The position numbers and the translations under genes were made by a program. Below are positions 1 to 10,303 of a stretch of DNA of 19,152 nucleotides, piece after piece. This DNA comes from Smittium culicis (lineage: Eukaryota; Kickxellomycota; Harpellomycetes; Harpellales; Legeriomycetaceae), in NCBI GenBank assembly GCA_001970855.1, contig LSSN01003905.1:1-19152 (forward strand), given 5' to 3'. Numbering within the stretch: the first letter of the stretch is position 1; each line of letters begins with the position of its first letter. Below the pieces are notes generated by a model that saw only the letters and a program-made list of their open reading frames with translations, searched no databases and was not told where the DNA came from.

Positions 1-2123
1 ATTGTTATTATCATGAGCGCTAGTCTTATGGAATATCCAACCTTGCTGCTTGAGTTTTTAACATTTAGTGCTAGCAAAAACAGTATAGTGACTTGTAATA
101 CGTAAAGAGATACCCATCTGTGAGAGATAAGTTTGATAGATAGATGGCCGCCGTAATTAAACGAGAGAGGGTCATATACGTAAATGAGATTGTATCTATA
201 AACGACTAGGTACAATGAGAAGAATATGAGGGATATGACGGTCATTATGGGGGCAATGGTGCTAAAAACAATACCGAGCAGGAAGACGAATGAGATAACG
301 GGGATAGTAACTCCAACAGAAAGTTGTTGAGGCTTCTGAGATTGTAAAAGGGATCTTGGAGTTTGGCCAAAGAATTTTCGAAAGATCATGCGAATGACGG
401 CGCCAGCAATCATGGATATATCACCACTGGAGGAACTTAGCCCTAAAAGAAGAACGTAAGTGACGTAGAAGGTGCTGTTTTTCGGTATATTTGAGGTTAG
501 GTCAGTAATGACAGCACCTGGGTCATTTACGATTGTGGATAAAGAGGAAATGATGGAACCGGAGATGAGATAGATAATAAAGATGTTTATAATTTTGAAT
601 GCAAAGAAGCGATCAATGAGTTTAAGTTCGGGAGACCGGGTTAGAGGGCCCTTTTCGAAGCGTATGAGCATTCTGAAGATTATAGGGACGATAATAGTCA
701 AGATGACCAAAGCAATAGCGGGGATTAGACCTTTAAGTATTCCTTTAACAGATGTTGGTAGATCGTTGACCCATTTGAATGCAGAGAAGCTGGCCAAAGT
801 ATCGAAGTTAGCAACAAGAGAGACAAAACCGGTGGGGATAATCCATAGTAGTATGACAGCTAAACTGATGGCGTAGGAGATGAGCTTTCTGATATGCTGG
901 GTAAATTGGGGCACGGCAAGATTGTGCCATACAATGTCGTTTTGGTCGACGTCTTCAATGGAAACGGTCAAGAAAGAAGGCTTGGTGACGATATTTTTGA
1001 GGCCGGAGTTTCGGTTAGCAAAGATGTGGGCTTGCTGGACGGTTTTGAAAACGAGGAAAGCAGAAAGGGTTTTAGGCTGGGAGTCGTATTCGGGCTTCTT
1101 TTCATCAATGAGGGTATTGTGAGAAACGATTTTAGAAGTAGCATGCTCGATGATATCAACCTTTTTACCGAACAGGCCCAAGAAACCAAGTTTCATTTGT
1201 TTGCGTTTAATTACGACATTTTTAGCTTTTGGATTTTTTTCTTTTGCGATTTGAGATTTCTTTTCAAGCCTAGCAATACGGGCTAGTTCGGATTCAAGGG
1301 CTAGGTGGAGCTTATTTCTTTCTGTGTAAGGCTCAAAAAGAATCGATTCGTCGTTTACAGGGAAAATTTGAGTACCGGGAGGAATTCTGTCGCCCAATTC
1401 AGCTGTTATTTGCTCGGAGGTGTTTTTGTCAGCAGGGATTCCAGAGACTAAAACGGTTACGGATCGTAGAGTTTCAAGGTAATTAGGAGAATTCAAATAT
1501 TTTTGTCTGAGCGAGACAGCTTTATTGGCGCTTATGAAGTTCGCAAATATAATGATAACTACAGGTAAAAATGAGGTGTTAATGGGGGGTTAAATATATT
1601 AGTAAGGGGTGTTTTTTTAAGAGGAAAGAGATGGGGGCTTACATGAGAATAAGATTGTGCAAAACAAATGAGCCCAAAGTCGATTCGGATCGTTTATAGT
1701 GTTGCTTATAGTGAGAGAGTCTAAGCCTGGTTGATTGCCGTTGGAAGTGACGTTGATGGGAATCAGGATGACAATGGCGAAGAAGGAGAAGATGCAAAAC
1801 AAGATAAGATTTTGTTTTATGATGTAAAGTATCATGTAGCCGTCGGTACCGCAGTATTTGATGAAATCATTTTTAGAAAATTTAAATAAGGGTTTGAACC
1901 AGCCAAAAAAGGAGCGCGGGAGGGGATTAGGACGGGAGTCTTTATTTTTTGAGAACGAGCGAGGGGAGTAGAAATACTTGTTTCTAACTCTTAGGTAGCA
2001 AAAAATGAGGATAAAAATGGCGTTGATAACCAAGTTAAAAACTAGGGAGGATATGAAAGTAGAAACAGAGGAGTTGTTATCCAGCTCCTTTGCTCTACCG
2101 ATATCTTTTGTATTTTTATCCAT
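1..2123 (-). CDS. CSC1/OSCA/TMEM63-family stress-gated cation channel, 3' end beyond window
   Basis: Seen: two exons, 2123-1643 and 1558-1 (minus), give 679 residues with no stop before the window edge. The intron, 1642-1559 (84 nt), has donor GTAAGC, branch site TACTAAT and acceptor TAG; splicing joins codon 161. Exon 2 stays open for 1558 bases. The N-terminus has a membrane segment at about 22-44, then an FFGW motif (72-75), TM1 99-125 and TM2 149-170. A long charged cytoplasmic loop follows (171-385), starting with the family-like SLRQKYLNSPNYLETL. Further membrane segments lie at about 386-412, 433-460, 479-500, 523-553, 576-620 and 642-660. NLAVPQFTQHIRKLISYA and YVYDP are also family-like. 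Known: these proteins form osmotically or mechanically gated, calcium-permeable channels (yeast Csc1, plant OSCA, animal TMEM63). Inferred: plasma-membrane channel; the missing part is the last membrane segments and cytoplasmic tail. The start is the first ATG in frame and fits the family N-terminus. Which fungal paralogue (CSC1, RSN1 or PHM7 type) cannot be settled. Confidence 0.9.
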
Positions 2124-2813
2124 CGCTCACGTTTAATGTTGTATTCAAGTTTGTACTCTATTGACTACTATTGGAGTAGGAGAAAAAGGACTATAAAGGA
2201 ATTATTTTATACAAAAAAAAAAATTTTTTTTTCGAAAGCGAATTAGAGGGAGCGGGAAGAAAGTGACCAAGGGTATATATAATAAAAAAAAATAGCGATA
2301 GATTAATATAGTATTCAGCGAGGAAGAGTTTAGGGTGAAGAAGTTGATATAAGTAAGGAGCAGGTGGGAGCAGCTTAAAGTGGTGTAAAGTATAATGGTG
2401 TTTGAAGCTGTTGCTTAATGCTGTGATAGTGAGTTGCAGAGTCTAGAACAGAGGTATATTAAAAAAAGATAATTAAAAAATATATCAGAGTTTTTCAAGT
2501 GTTGTATAGTTTTCAAAGAGAGAAAATTTAAAGTTGGAAGGGAATATTGAATAAAAAATATGCGGAGGCAGAGTTGAAAAAAAAAAGCGGAGAAGTTTGG
2601 GTTATATAATAACAGATTGGATTGATAGATATAATATATCTATTTGGTTTGCGGGCTTTTGGTGTGGAAGGAAAATGTTGGTATTAAGGGCAGATATAGT
2701 GGCGGAGACTGACTGACTGCTGTTGGTAGTTGAGAACAGGAATTGGCATGTGTGATTTTCAAGTAAAAGCATAGCGAGTATTCCCATTGATTTTTTTATT
2801 TATTTTATTTTAG
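2124..2813 (-). promoter_or_regulatory. Pyrimidine-rich leader or proximal promoter of the channel gene
   Basis: The plus strand is strongly purine-rich here (for example 2221-2420), so the sense strand of the channel gene is C/T-rich for about 690 bases between the TATA box and its ATG. An A11T9 run (2213-2232) is a perfect A/T palindrome at its core. A 61-codon ATG-initiated frame (2787-2602, minus) begins about 27 bases downstream of the TATA box and could be an upstream ORF. It resembles no family I know. A leader intron is possible but I cannot place one. Confidence 0.45.
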
Positions 2814-2821
2814 TTTTTATA
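2814..2821 (-). promoter_or_regulatory. TATA box upstream of the channel gene
   Basis: On the minus strand the sequence reads GGCTATAAAAAC. The TATAAAAA core sits exactly where the GC-richer island ends and the pyrimidine-rich leader begins. A very similar GCTATAAAAC lies upstream of TAF9 at the right edge of the window. The distance to the channel ATG (about 690 bases) implies a long 5' leader or an additional nearer start. Confidence 0.4.
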
Positions 2822-3420
2822 GCCAGTTTGTGGATTTTTGAAGCGATTAGGACTTTCTTAGCAGGTATCTGCGCTATTATCGCTGTTGCTTTGCGCCGTA
2901 ATTATCGTTCTTGTTAGCCGAAAACGCTTCAGCTTTTTTCTCCGCTTATCCTCTAACCAGGATTTATCGATCTTTCTGGTCCATAAATGGCCTTAGATAT
3001 GCATTTGTGCTGCCCAATTAGACGGTCTGCTGATTCGCTTGTTTCTTGTGTAATTTCCCGGCAGATTTAGGCTTTTCTGTCGTTTGAAGCTATTGGCCGC
3101 TTAGTTGTCATTTATAAGGGTCAAATAAGTGTCGCATATACTGCGTTATTTGTGTAATATAAATTAGGCGCTTTAACCCTTATAGGCAGCAATCTCGATT
3201 GAACAGCAGTTTCCGGCCATTCAATCATATTTTGCCTGTTTGTTGGGTGTAGAGTTATGAAGCCCTGGCTCAATGTACTCTGCCCTCCCAGTGTGGCCTG
3301 ATCCGATTCCCACTGCATAAGCGCAAATCAATCTGCTTTATAATTATCGCCCGTTGTAAATTCGGCTTAGGTTATAATTAACTATTATCTCCAAAGAGTA
3401 TCTAAATCGCAGGTTTCTAA
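2822..3420. promoter_or_regulatory. GC-richer island upstream of the channel gene
   Basis: This roughly 600-base block is visibly richer in G and C than the DNA on both sides. It holds CCAAT-type motifs (ATTGGCCGC near 3080) and an inverted repeat with TTATAAGGGTCAAA (3112-3125) facing TTTAACCCTTATA (3172-3184). A 65-codon ATG frame (3318-3121, minus) has a normal-looking residue mix but matches nothing I recognise. I read the block as an upstream regulatory region; a decayed gene or old mobile-element relic is an alternative. Confidence 0.35.
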
Positions 3421-6400
3421 ATGATCCAATGCTTATTCCGCTCCAATTAGCTGAAGGAAAGTTAATGCCTTGTTTACTAATTGGTATACTGTGCAAAAAT
3501 AATCAAGTATTTCTAACAAACCGAGCATACAAACAAAGAGGTACAATAGCTGTAAATATTAGCCTGGATGTTACAAATCCTATTATAAACGATACTTTCT
3601 GTTCTTATAATAATGCACAAAAGACCCAAAAAGTCTGATTATACTTATGACAATTATATAACTGCCAAAATACTACAATTAAAAACTCTTTGTGTTTTAT
3701 AAATACCATTCAAAATAGAACTGCAAGCTACCCTATCAATTAACTACACCCTGTAACTGACCCCTCCCAAAAAAACTTATTTTATCTGTAATTCTCGTAA
3801 AATAATAATGCATAATTTCGTATTAGAATAAATATACGTAATAGCTCAAATAATCTAAAATTTTTTAATAGATTGGAAATCAAATTATCCATATAAAAAG
3901 ACTAAACTAATTTTAACTAATGTCGATCTTTTCTTATATAAAAAAACTGAATTAGATACTATTGAATAGCCATATTCACTCATGACAAATAAATATGCTA
4001 CTCATTATTTCTAAGCCCGGAATTTCAAAAAAAATACTTACATGTATGCGTGTGTGTATACACTCACACATCGCATCGCACTCTATTTTATTTTATATAT
4101 TTAGTATAATTCCTCAATCCTAATTGCATTTGATATTACATCTGATTTATCCGAGAATCATGTTTATTTTAGATGCGAAAATATATTGGATAAGAATACA
4201 TTTATTAGTAACTGAAATATATAGAATATTATCCAGTTTAGCATATAGTTCAAGACCAATTTTTGCTACTATAGACATCATAAATGCTTTTAAGCAATTC
4301 AATTTTCTTTTATAGCCGATAATAATACATATAGTAACCACCAAAAATATCAAAATCACAGCGAAATGATTGAATGTTTTAGCATTGTTATCTTCAACGC
4401 ACAGATGTAAACTCATCAACTATATTTAATGCTGGCTCACCTATCCCTCGCTTTAAAACAAGAATGAGATATAACCTAGTATTTTTCTATAATAACATAT
4501 AAAATCTATCTTGTATGAGTGATTCTTTTGAGAATCAGAGTTTTTTTACTATAAAACTATTGGTTATACTAGGTATTATATTCAATAATATTTACTAGCT
4601 CAATAAAATCAACCCAATTTAGAACAGTAGCAAAAGTTTGATAAAAAATCGCCCACTACTATATAAAAAGCCTACAATATACGTATATTTTTCAACAATG
4701 GATACTATATATCCTCGAATCACTCTACAATTTACATCGATTGTGTAATTTCTGTGGCTTTAAACCTTATATTTATGCGATTTTCAAAATCATTAAATAA
4801 AGTGCAACAAAAGCTCGTTTTCATTATTTAACTTTTTTTCTTTTCTTGATTGTAGTTAATTAAATTGTAATGTCCTCAATTCCACTTGGTTCCATTTTTA
4901 TCATTGGCTACACTCTGCATTTATTATAGATTAACCTCACCCCCGTCTCCCCATTTTCAACAATGTTTTTTTTACTGTACAAGGTTCAGATTAAGTCTTG
5001 TGTAATTTTTTTTTTTTTGGTTTATTAATATTTAGATACAATTAACTTTGATACTTATAAAAGATTATTAACCAACTTCAATACACCAATATTTTTTTGA
5101 AATCTCGTCCAGAATTCGCCTTCATACGCATTTTTTTTTTTCAAATAAAAATTCTGCGTATTTCTCAAAAGTTGAAATACTTATATAGAATATATTTTTT
5201 CAATTGAGGAGCTTTATTAGTGAGATAACAATACATAGTATTTTTATTCAGTTTGCCCTTCTGCATTAAAAAAACATTTAATTTGATGCCAATAGGAATC
5301 AAATAGCCCCTTTTCAGTCTCCACTTTTTTAATTTAATTAAAACAAAATTATTGCAAGTCCAAAAAAAAATAATAATAACTACTCTATTTCGTGCTTTAT
5401 CAGACATTTTATTAGCGACCATGATTTTTTAATTCTTAATTTCTCTGACTATTAACTATAAACGCGTAATGATAAACATCAAGGTTTCTTTCTTTTAATT
5501 TTTTTGCCGTGTTGCCTTAAATCCTATACTCTCGAAAATTAGAGTATATTGATTTCATTGATTATATTAAAGCTAATATTTCATGCATGAGGTTTTTATT
5601 TATTTATTTATTTATTTATTAATTAGATTTATTTTTACCACCCAGATCCAAAAATTAAAAAAAAAAAAAGTAATTATGGGATGTTTAACCGTGATTGCAA
5701 ATATTCGCGCATTTTTATATTAAATAAAAAAAAAAGGTTGAATGTTATTTAAAGCTGTATATTTAGTTTTAACATTATCATAATCATGTTTATTTATTAA
5801 AAAAATGAAATTCTAATGTTTGGTAGAAATCGAGTACCTATTAAAAATATCTAAAACTATTTTTTAAAAGTGAATTTTAACCCATTTTATCATGTCTTTA
5901 ACCCAAACTTGGGCAAGAATCGCATTTACCGAAATTTATACCCAGAAATTCAAGATATTCGCCAAGTTTGCATTCTTTTTATAATTATAGGCATATACTG
6001 CAGATTCGAATTTCATTATCTTTTAAATTTGTTATTATTATTAAAAATTAGTTATTATACAATTCACACGATAATTATTTTTAAAACCATATCCATTAAA
6101 ATTTTCCGGGTACTATATGGATTAAAAATTATTTCAAGAACAGTTTTTATTATTAAAAATAGAAAATTTAGGTACTTTATATGGTGTACTCGAGTTTCAG
6201 ATAATAACCTTTAATCTCGATTTAGTTATTACATAGCAAGGCTAAATTTTATTAAGGCGTGTCTAAAAAATAGCCAACAGCACATCAAGTCTTTTTTTTT
6301 ATAAGCGATTTAATGTCAGTATAAATACTATTTATAAATTTGACGCGATAAGCTTTAAATGTTAAATAAGCCAGATTGAATAGTGTAAATGTTAATTTAC

Positions 6401-8055
6401 CTAGTTAAAAATATAGATAATATTTTCAGAATTCAGAAATATCATCTTTTAATACTTCACTACTAAAAGCTCATCTTATATAGTAAAACTCTAAGCTTAA
6501 CTAACTTCGTTTCAAACCATTAGAAAAAAAAATCATTTCGCTATTTTAAAAAACCAAGAATAGTTTTTTTTATTTAATAACTTAAAAATTTTTGATAGAG
6601 TTCAAGATTTCATATATTACTGAATTTTATTTAAAATAGCGTCCAAGTTAAATCAAAATTTTTTTATTAATATAGTATCTATATTAGAAAATTTCCTTTT
6701 TTAAACTATTTATTCAAACCACATTTTTCTAATTGAACATCGATACTTTATGGAAAAATGATAATCAAAAATTTCTAAACTAAATACATTTATATAGCAT
6801 CGAGATCTGCAAATAGCCAAGTATAAATACAATCCGATTTCATTATTAAATTGCACTTTTATTAAAGAATTGACATACATTTCAATCAATGTTCAATAAA
6901 TTCATAAATCCACCAGAGTGTAAATTACTGTTTTTAATTTGGCAAGATAAAAAAAAAGGTATAGTATACAGTTTTTCTATACTCTTAATTTTATCCTCAT
7001 TCGGTAAAAGGAAAAACTTACATACACACGCCAGTCGCTAATTTTTATACGCTTTTATCATTTTTAAATTAGAAAGCGGAATTTCATCGAAATTATAAAA
7101 GAGGAAGAAAAGAGTGCTCATGAAATTATATCTTAATGAAGATTTTTATAGTATTTTACAGCTTAAACGTCGTCGGGCCTATTGTGTTATAAGCGTTATA
7201 ATTACTATTCGAGTTGCAATGAGTATAAATTAGATTTAATGATTAAAGATTTTTCAGAGAGGTTTATTGGGAAATAGAGACGTGTGTATCTTTTAAATAG
7301 TAATTTGGTATACTGACACAGTCAATTTTATTATTAATTTTTCAGGCGTATGATTAAAGAGATAGATGTAAGGGCATAAAAACTATGTTTGATGTACAAG
7401 TAAAATGTTGCTAATTTATTAACCTTGTATATGCGATTGATTCTATGAATTTCTTTTTATTGGAAGGTTATTGTGGTTAATAACTTTTATAAAAATGTTT
7501 TGTGAATTTAATTAATTCTAAGTAAAGATCAGAAACTATTTGACGAGTATATAAAATGAATAACTAAAATTGATTGGGAATGAAAGAAGTAGTTTGGCCA
7601 ATAAGTGTATGTACTCAATAATAACAATAAATAGATACAATTTATAGGCTAAAGAAATATGTAAAAAAAATTTTTTATTAGTTGTTGATTTGATCAAAGA
7701 AAAAAAAAACATCAATAGGTATATTAGATCAAAAATAACAATAATCTGTAGGTACCAAAAATCTGAAAACAGCAGAATTTTTTACTACTATAGCTTTAAA
7801 AAAAAATTTTTTTTTTTGATTAGATTTGAAGGCACTAATTTTCTTTATAATTGGTATCTAAAAAAAAAAGAGTTTAGTTTTATACATACGACACTTTTAT
7901 TCGTTCAATAATATATATGCATCAACAGTAACTACAAGAAATCGATTACATTTATTTATTTTTACTTTTTTGCTTTTCCGATTAAAGAGTAGAACGTAAA
8001 CGTATTGTGTCTAAGAGGCGTGTAAATAGAAATATTATATAAAATATAGGATTAA
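3421..8055. other. AT-rich intergenic desert with simple repeats and no convincing gene
   Basis: The stretch is very AT-rich with stops in all frames and long A or T runs. Contents seen: a near-palindrome centred on GTGTATACAC (4050-4067, one mismatch), a TTTA microsatellite (5594-5620), A8T6 (7663-7676) and A9T11 (7798-7817) palindromes, and a possible reverse-transcriptase relic (about 4190-4315). Short ATG-initiated frames at 3429-3638 (+, 69 codons), 5422-5165 (-, 85 codons) and 4416-4147 (-, 89 codons, one hydrophobic segment) match nothing I know. I see no tRNA or rRNA gene. The last 100 or so bases must include the RPA43 promoter; an AT-rich TATATAAAATATA stretch (about 8035-8047) lies only about 10 bases before its ATG, so it is probably not a TATA box. 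Confidence 0.6.
5594..5620. repeat. TTTA tetranucleotide microsatellite
   Basis: About six and a half perfect consecutive copies of TTTA in the AT-rich desert. It is a simple repeat that probably varies in length between strains. Confidence 0.9.
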
Positions 8056-9456
8056 ATGAAGAGAAAAAGTTCCGAGAAGAAATCAAAAGAGGTTGTGGAG
8101 ACTGAGCAAGTTGCTGCAGCTCAGGAAGAGAAAAAAGTCGATGTCAATGAAGTAGTTGCTGAAGCTGAAACGAAGAAAACGAAAAAGCCACGAAAATCCA
8201 AAAAAGAGAAATCGTCTAAATCAAAGAAAGATGGCGACGATGCTGTAATTGCCGAGTCTGCAGCCGAATCAAGCAAAGAAGCTGAGATCTCTCAGTCCGA
8301 AGCAGCAGCTGGTAGTACACAAGCCAATCCTAGCGCTGAAAAGAGCGAAGATAAAGGTAGCACAGTAGTGAGGATGGATATCGAGTCAGAAACTAAAGTC
8401 AGCGAGCCGGCGTTTGGGGAAATAGATTTTGACGATTCGTTTACTAAGGTTCTTGAGGAGGAGTACAATTTCAACAAGGATGCGGACTACAAGGTCCTCA
8501 AATCGTCTGACTTTGTTAATATCAGAGGCAAACTGCTAATAACGTTGCCCCCATTACTGCTACAAAAGCCCGACCAAGGTGTGTATGAGACATTGAACGG
8601 TATGCTGCTGAAATATATCCCGCAACTGTCGGGTGTTCTAGTCTCGTTCAGCCAAGTCAGATACGAAAGTTCGTTTGGAAAATTAATGTACGATTATCCA
8701 TATCTCCTATTTGAAGTATCTGCGGAATTCTTGGTCTGGAGACCACTAAGAGGACTACGACTAAGTAAGCAAAACGCTTTTTTATATTAACACTTATACT
8801 ATTATACATCAAAATAGGTTTACTTACTTATTTTTTATTTTGTTTATTTTTTGGTTAATTGTGGGATTTTAGGGGGTGTTGTGAATATCCAGTCGCAATC
8901 GCATATAGGTATTCTAGTATACAACATATTTAACGCATCAATTCCAAGAAAGAATATCGACAAGGCGAAATACATGTGGGTTGAATTTGAAGAGCCGATT
9001 ATCGAAGAGGTGGCAGCAGATAGCGAAGAGAACCAATTAGCCAGCAACAAAGATATAGCTGGACAAATAGCAGCAGATATGGCAGAGATGGAGAATAAAT
9101 CTAAAGAAAAGAGCAATGAGGAAGAAATAAGCAAGGAAGACGACAGCTCAAAAGTAGAAGAAAAGGCCGATGGATCTGATGATTCAGACGAATCGAGTGA
9201 GGAGGAAGAATCTGGCGAAGGAAAAGGATCTGACGAAAAAGGCGAAGGATCAGAGGAGAAAGAAGAGGGATCTGAAGAGAAAACAGAGGAATCTGAAGAG
9301 AAAGCAGAGGGATCCGAGGAGAAGGGGGCGACGGCTACAGATGGGGAGAACCATAGTAAAATGAGGTCAATCAAGCATACAGGACAGTGGGTGAATATCT
9401 TAACAAACGAGCCGGTTGGAAGCGAGGGGTACATTGATTTCATAGTTTCAGAGTAA
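8056..9456 (+). CDS. RPA43: DNA-directed RNA polymerase I subunit RPA43
   Basis: Seen: exons 8056-8764 and 8873-9456 encode 430 residues. The intron, 8765-8872 (108 nt), has donor GTAAGC and acceptor TTTTAG; splicing restores GLRLRGVVNIQS across the junction. Residues 1-115 are a low-complexity Lys/Glu/Ala-rich tail. Residues about 156-236 match the Rpb7-like N-terminal domain (KLLITLPPLLL, ending WRPLRGLRL), and residues about 237-275 match the RPA43 OB fold, with GVVNIQSQSHIGILV and FNASIPR (256-262). An acidic Ser/Glu/Lys insertion (about 295-400) includes a heptad repeat at 355-389. The C-terminus, TGQWVNI...GYIDFIV, looks like the last OB strands. Known: RPA43 pairs with RPA14 (or its equivalent) in the Pol I stalk and binds initiation factor Rrn3/TIF-IA for rRNA transcription in the nucleolus. 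The usual length is 320-340 residues; the excess is in the tail and the acidic insertion. The start is the first ATG in frame. Confidence 0.9.
9226..9330 (+). repeat. 21-bp coding minisatellite, five units, in RPA43
   Basis: Five consecutive 21-base units start at 9226, 9247, 9268, 9289 and 9310, each reading roughly GGATCTGAAGAGAAA plus six variable bases. They encode heptads such as GSDEKGE, GSEEKEE, GSEEKTE, ESEEKAE and GSEEKGA (residues 355-389). The unit is a whole number of codons, so copy-number change would keep the frame. The block lies in the acidic insertion of the RPA43 OB domain. Confidence 0.9.
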
Positions 9457-9640
9457 GGGCTAAACCATTATATTACAAGATGTTAAATATGATTTATTTA
9501 ATTATTTTAAATTTACACTTTTTATAATTATGTTTTTTTTATGGGTTATTATAGTGTGTATAGAGTAAATGATGTCATTGGTATTTCCGGGCTAATGGCA
9601 TGGGACGACTAATTGAAATAAGCGTGAATTTTAACAGCTT

Positions 9641-9845
9641 TTCGTAGAAACTTTTTTTTTAATAATTTATTTTATTATTGCAGCGATAGTTTTTTTCTTG
9701 AGCATTATATTTTAATATTACCGTAATAGTTTTTTTCTTAAATATCAACTTTTATTATTCTAAATGGATTTTTTTTTCTTAAATATCAACCTTTCTTATT
9801 CTTGATGATTTTTTCTTAAACATTGCATTTTATTAATATATCTGG
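9641..9845. repeat. Degenerate tandem array, about 40-bp units
   Basis: Four to five diverged units lie head to tail downstream of RPA43. Each has a T run ending in CTTAAATATC or a variant, then an A/T-rich part ending in TTATTATT or similar. The clearest copies begin near 9685, 9725, 9767 and 9807; the TTTCTTAAATATCAAC core is repeated almost exactly at about 9735 and 9775. The array ends about 45 bases before the first MITE-like element. It is non-coding. Confidence 0.65.
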
Positions 9846-9889
9846 AGCATTTTTTATATAAAAATACATTTATTTAATACTTTTTATAT

Positions 9890-10077
9890 TCCTTTCTCGC
9901 CCAACACTCTTTAAAAAATCCAAAATAATGATTCGTTTATGATTTACATGCAAGCTTATTATTTGCAGCTATTCAACAATAAACCAATGATTAAAATATC
10001 TACGATAAAAAGTATTTTAATTGAATCTAATTTGCTATATTTGGTAGATCAAAAATAATCTACCGCCCGTGAAAGGG
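9890..10077 (+). mobile_element. TTAA-type MITE-like element, copy A
   Basis: This 188-base copy begins TCCTTTCTCGCCCAACACTC and ends CCGCCCGTGAAAGGG. The ends are imperfect inverted repeats (CCTTTCTCGCCC against CCCTTTCACGGGC). The right flank is CTAA and the left flank ATAT, which I read as decayed TTAA. Copy C is the same sequence inverted: both carry the CGCCCAACACTC block, a run of A's, ATGATTCGTTTAT, TTATTTGC, GCTATATTT and CCGTGAAAGGG in the same order and spacing. There is no ORF, so it must be non-autonomous. TTAA targets and CCC ends are typical of the piggyBac superfamily; that assignment is inferred. Confidence 0.75.
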
Positions 10078-10108
10078 CTAAGATATGTACAATTGCGATA
10101 TTTTTTAA

Positions 10109-10299
10109 CCATTTACGGAGCCAACACTACTAATCTATAATAAAAATCATAATTGGGCAAGTCTATTTTATATCATTTGTTATTGGTCACATAAGTGTAA
10201 ATAGCCAATAATAAATTGAAATAGTAAATTGATTCATTAGATTTTCATTTGTTTGGATAATTTTGAAAGTTCAAAAAAAGTCAACCGCTCTTGAATGGG
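10109..10299 (+). mobile_element. TTAA-type MITE-like element, copy B
   Basis: This 191-base copy has a perfect TTAA on each side (10105-10108 and 10300-10303). It begins CCATTTACGGAGCCAACACT and ends ACCGCTCTTGAATGGG, so the ends are imperfect inverted repeats. It lies in the same orientation as copy A: the last 35 bases, including TTAA, align without gaps (GTTCAAAAA... against GATCAAAAA..., then ACCGC). CCAACACT and CCAAT(A/G)AT also align internally. It is the most diverged of the three inside, yet has the best-preserved target site. No ORF. Confidence 0.7.
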
Positions 10300-10303
10300 T
10301 TAA

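Noticed and set aside
583..1286. Several open frames on both strands between 583 and 1286
   Set aside because: They are other frames of the channel gene's second exon, which reads through continuously with conserved motifs.
4641..4690. TCGCCCACTACT...AAAAAGCC as a fourth MITE copy
   Set aside because: Only about 30 bases resemble the element; there is no CCCTTT end, no TTAA border and no second end at 190 bases.
5870..6214. 114-codon open frame on the plus strand
   Set aside because: It begins with GTG, has no ATG, and its Ile/Leu/Tyr/Asn/Lys composition is what AT-rich random DNA gives.
7690..7911. 73-codon open frame on the plus strand
   Set aside because: TTG start and Lys/Phe/Ile runs from A and T tracts; no family resemblance.
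8844..9443. Long Ser/Pro-rich minus-strand frame opposite RPA43
   Set aside because: It is the complement of the Ser/Glu/Lys repeat codons, and the RPA43 reading is confirmed by conserved motifs.
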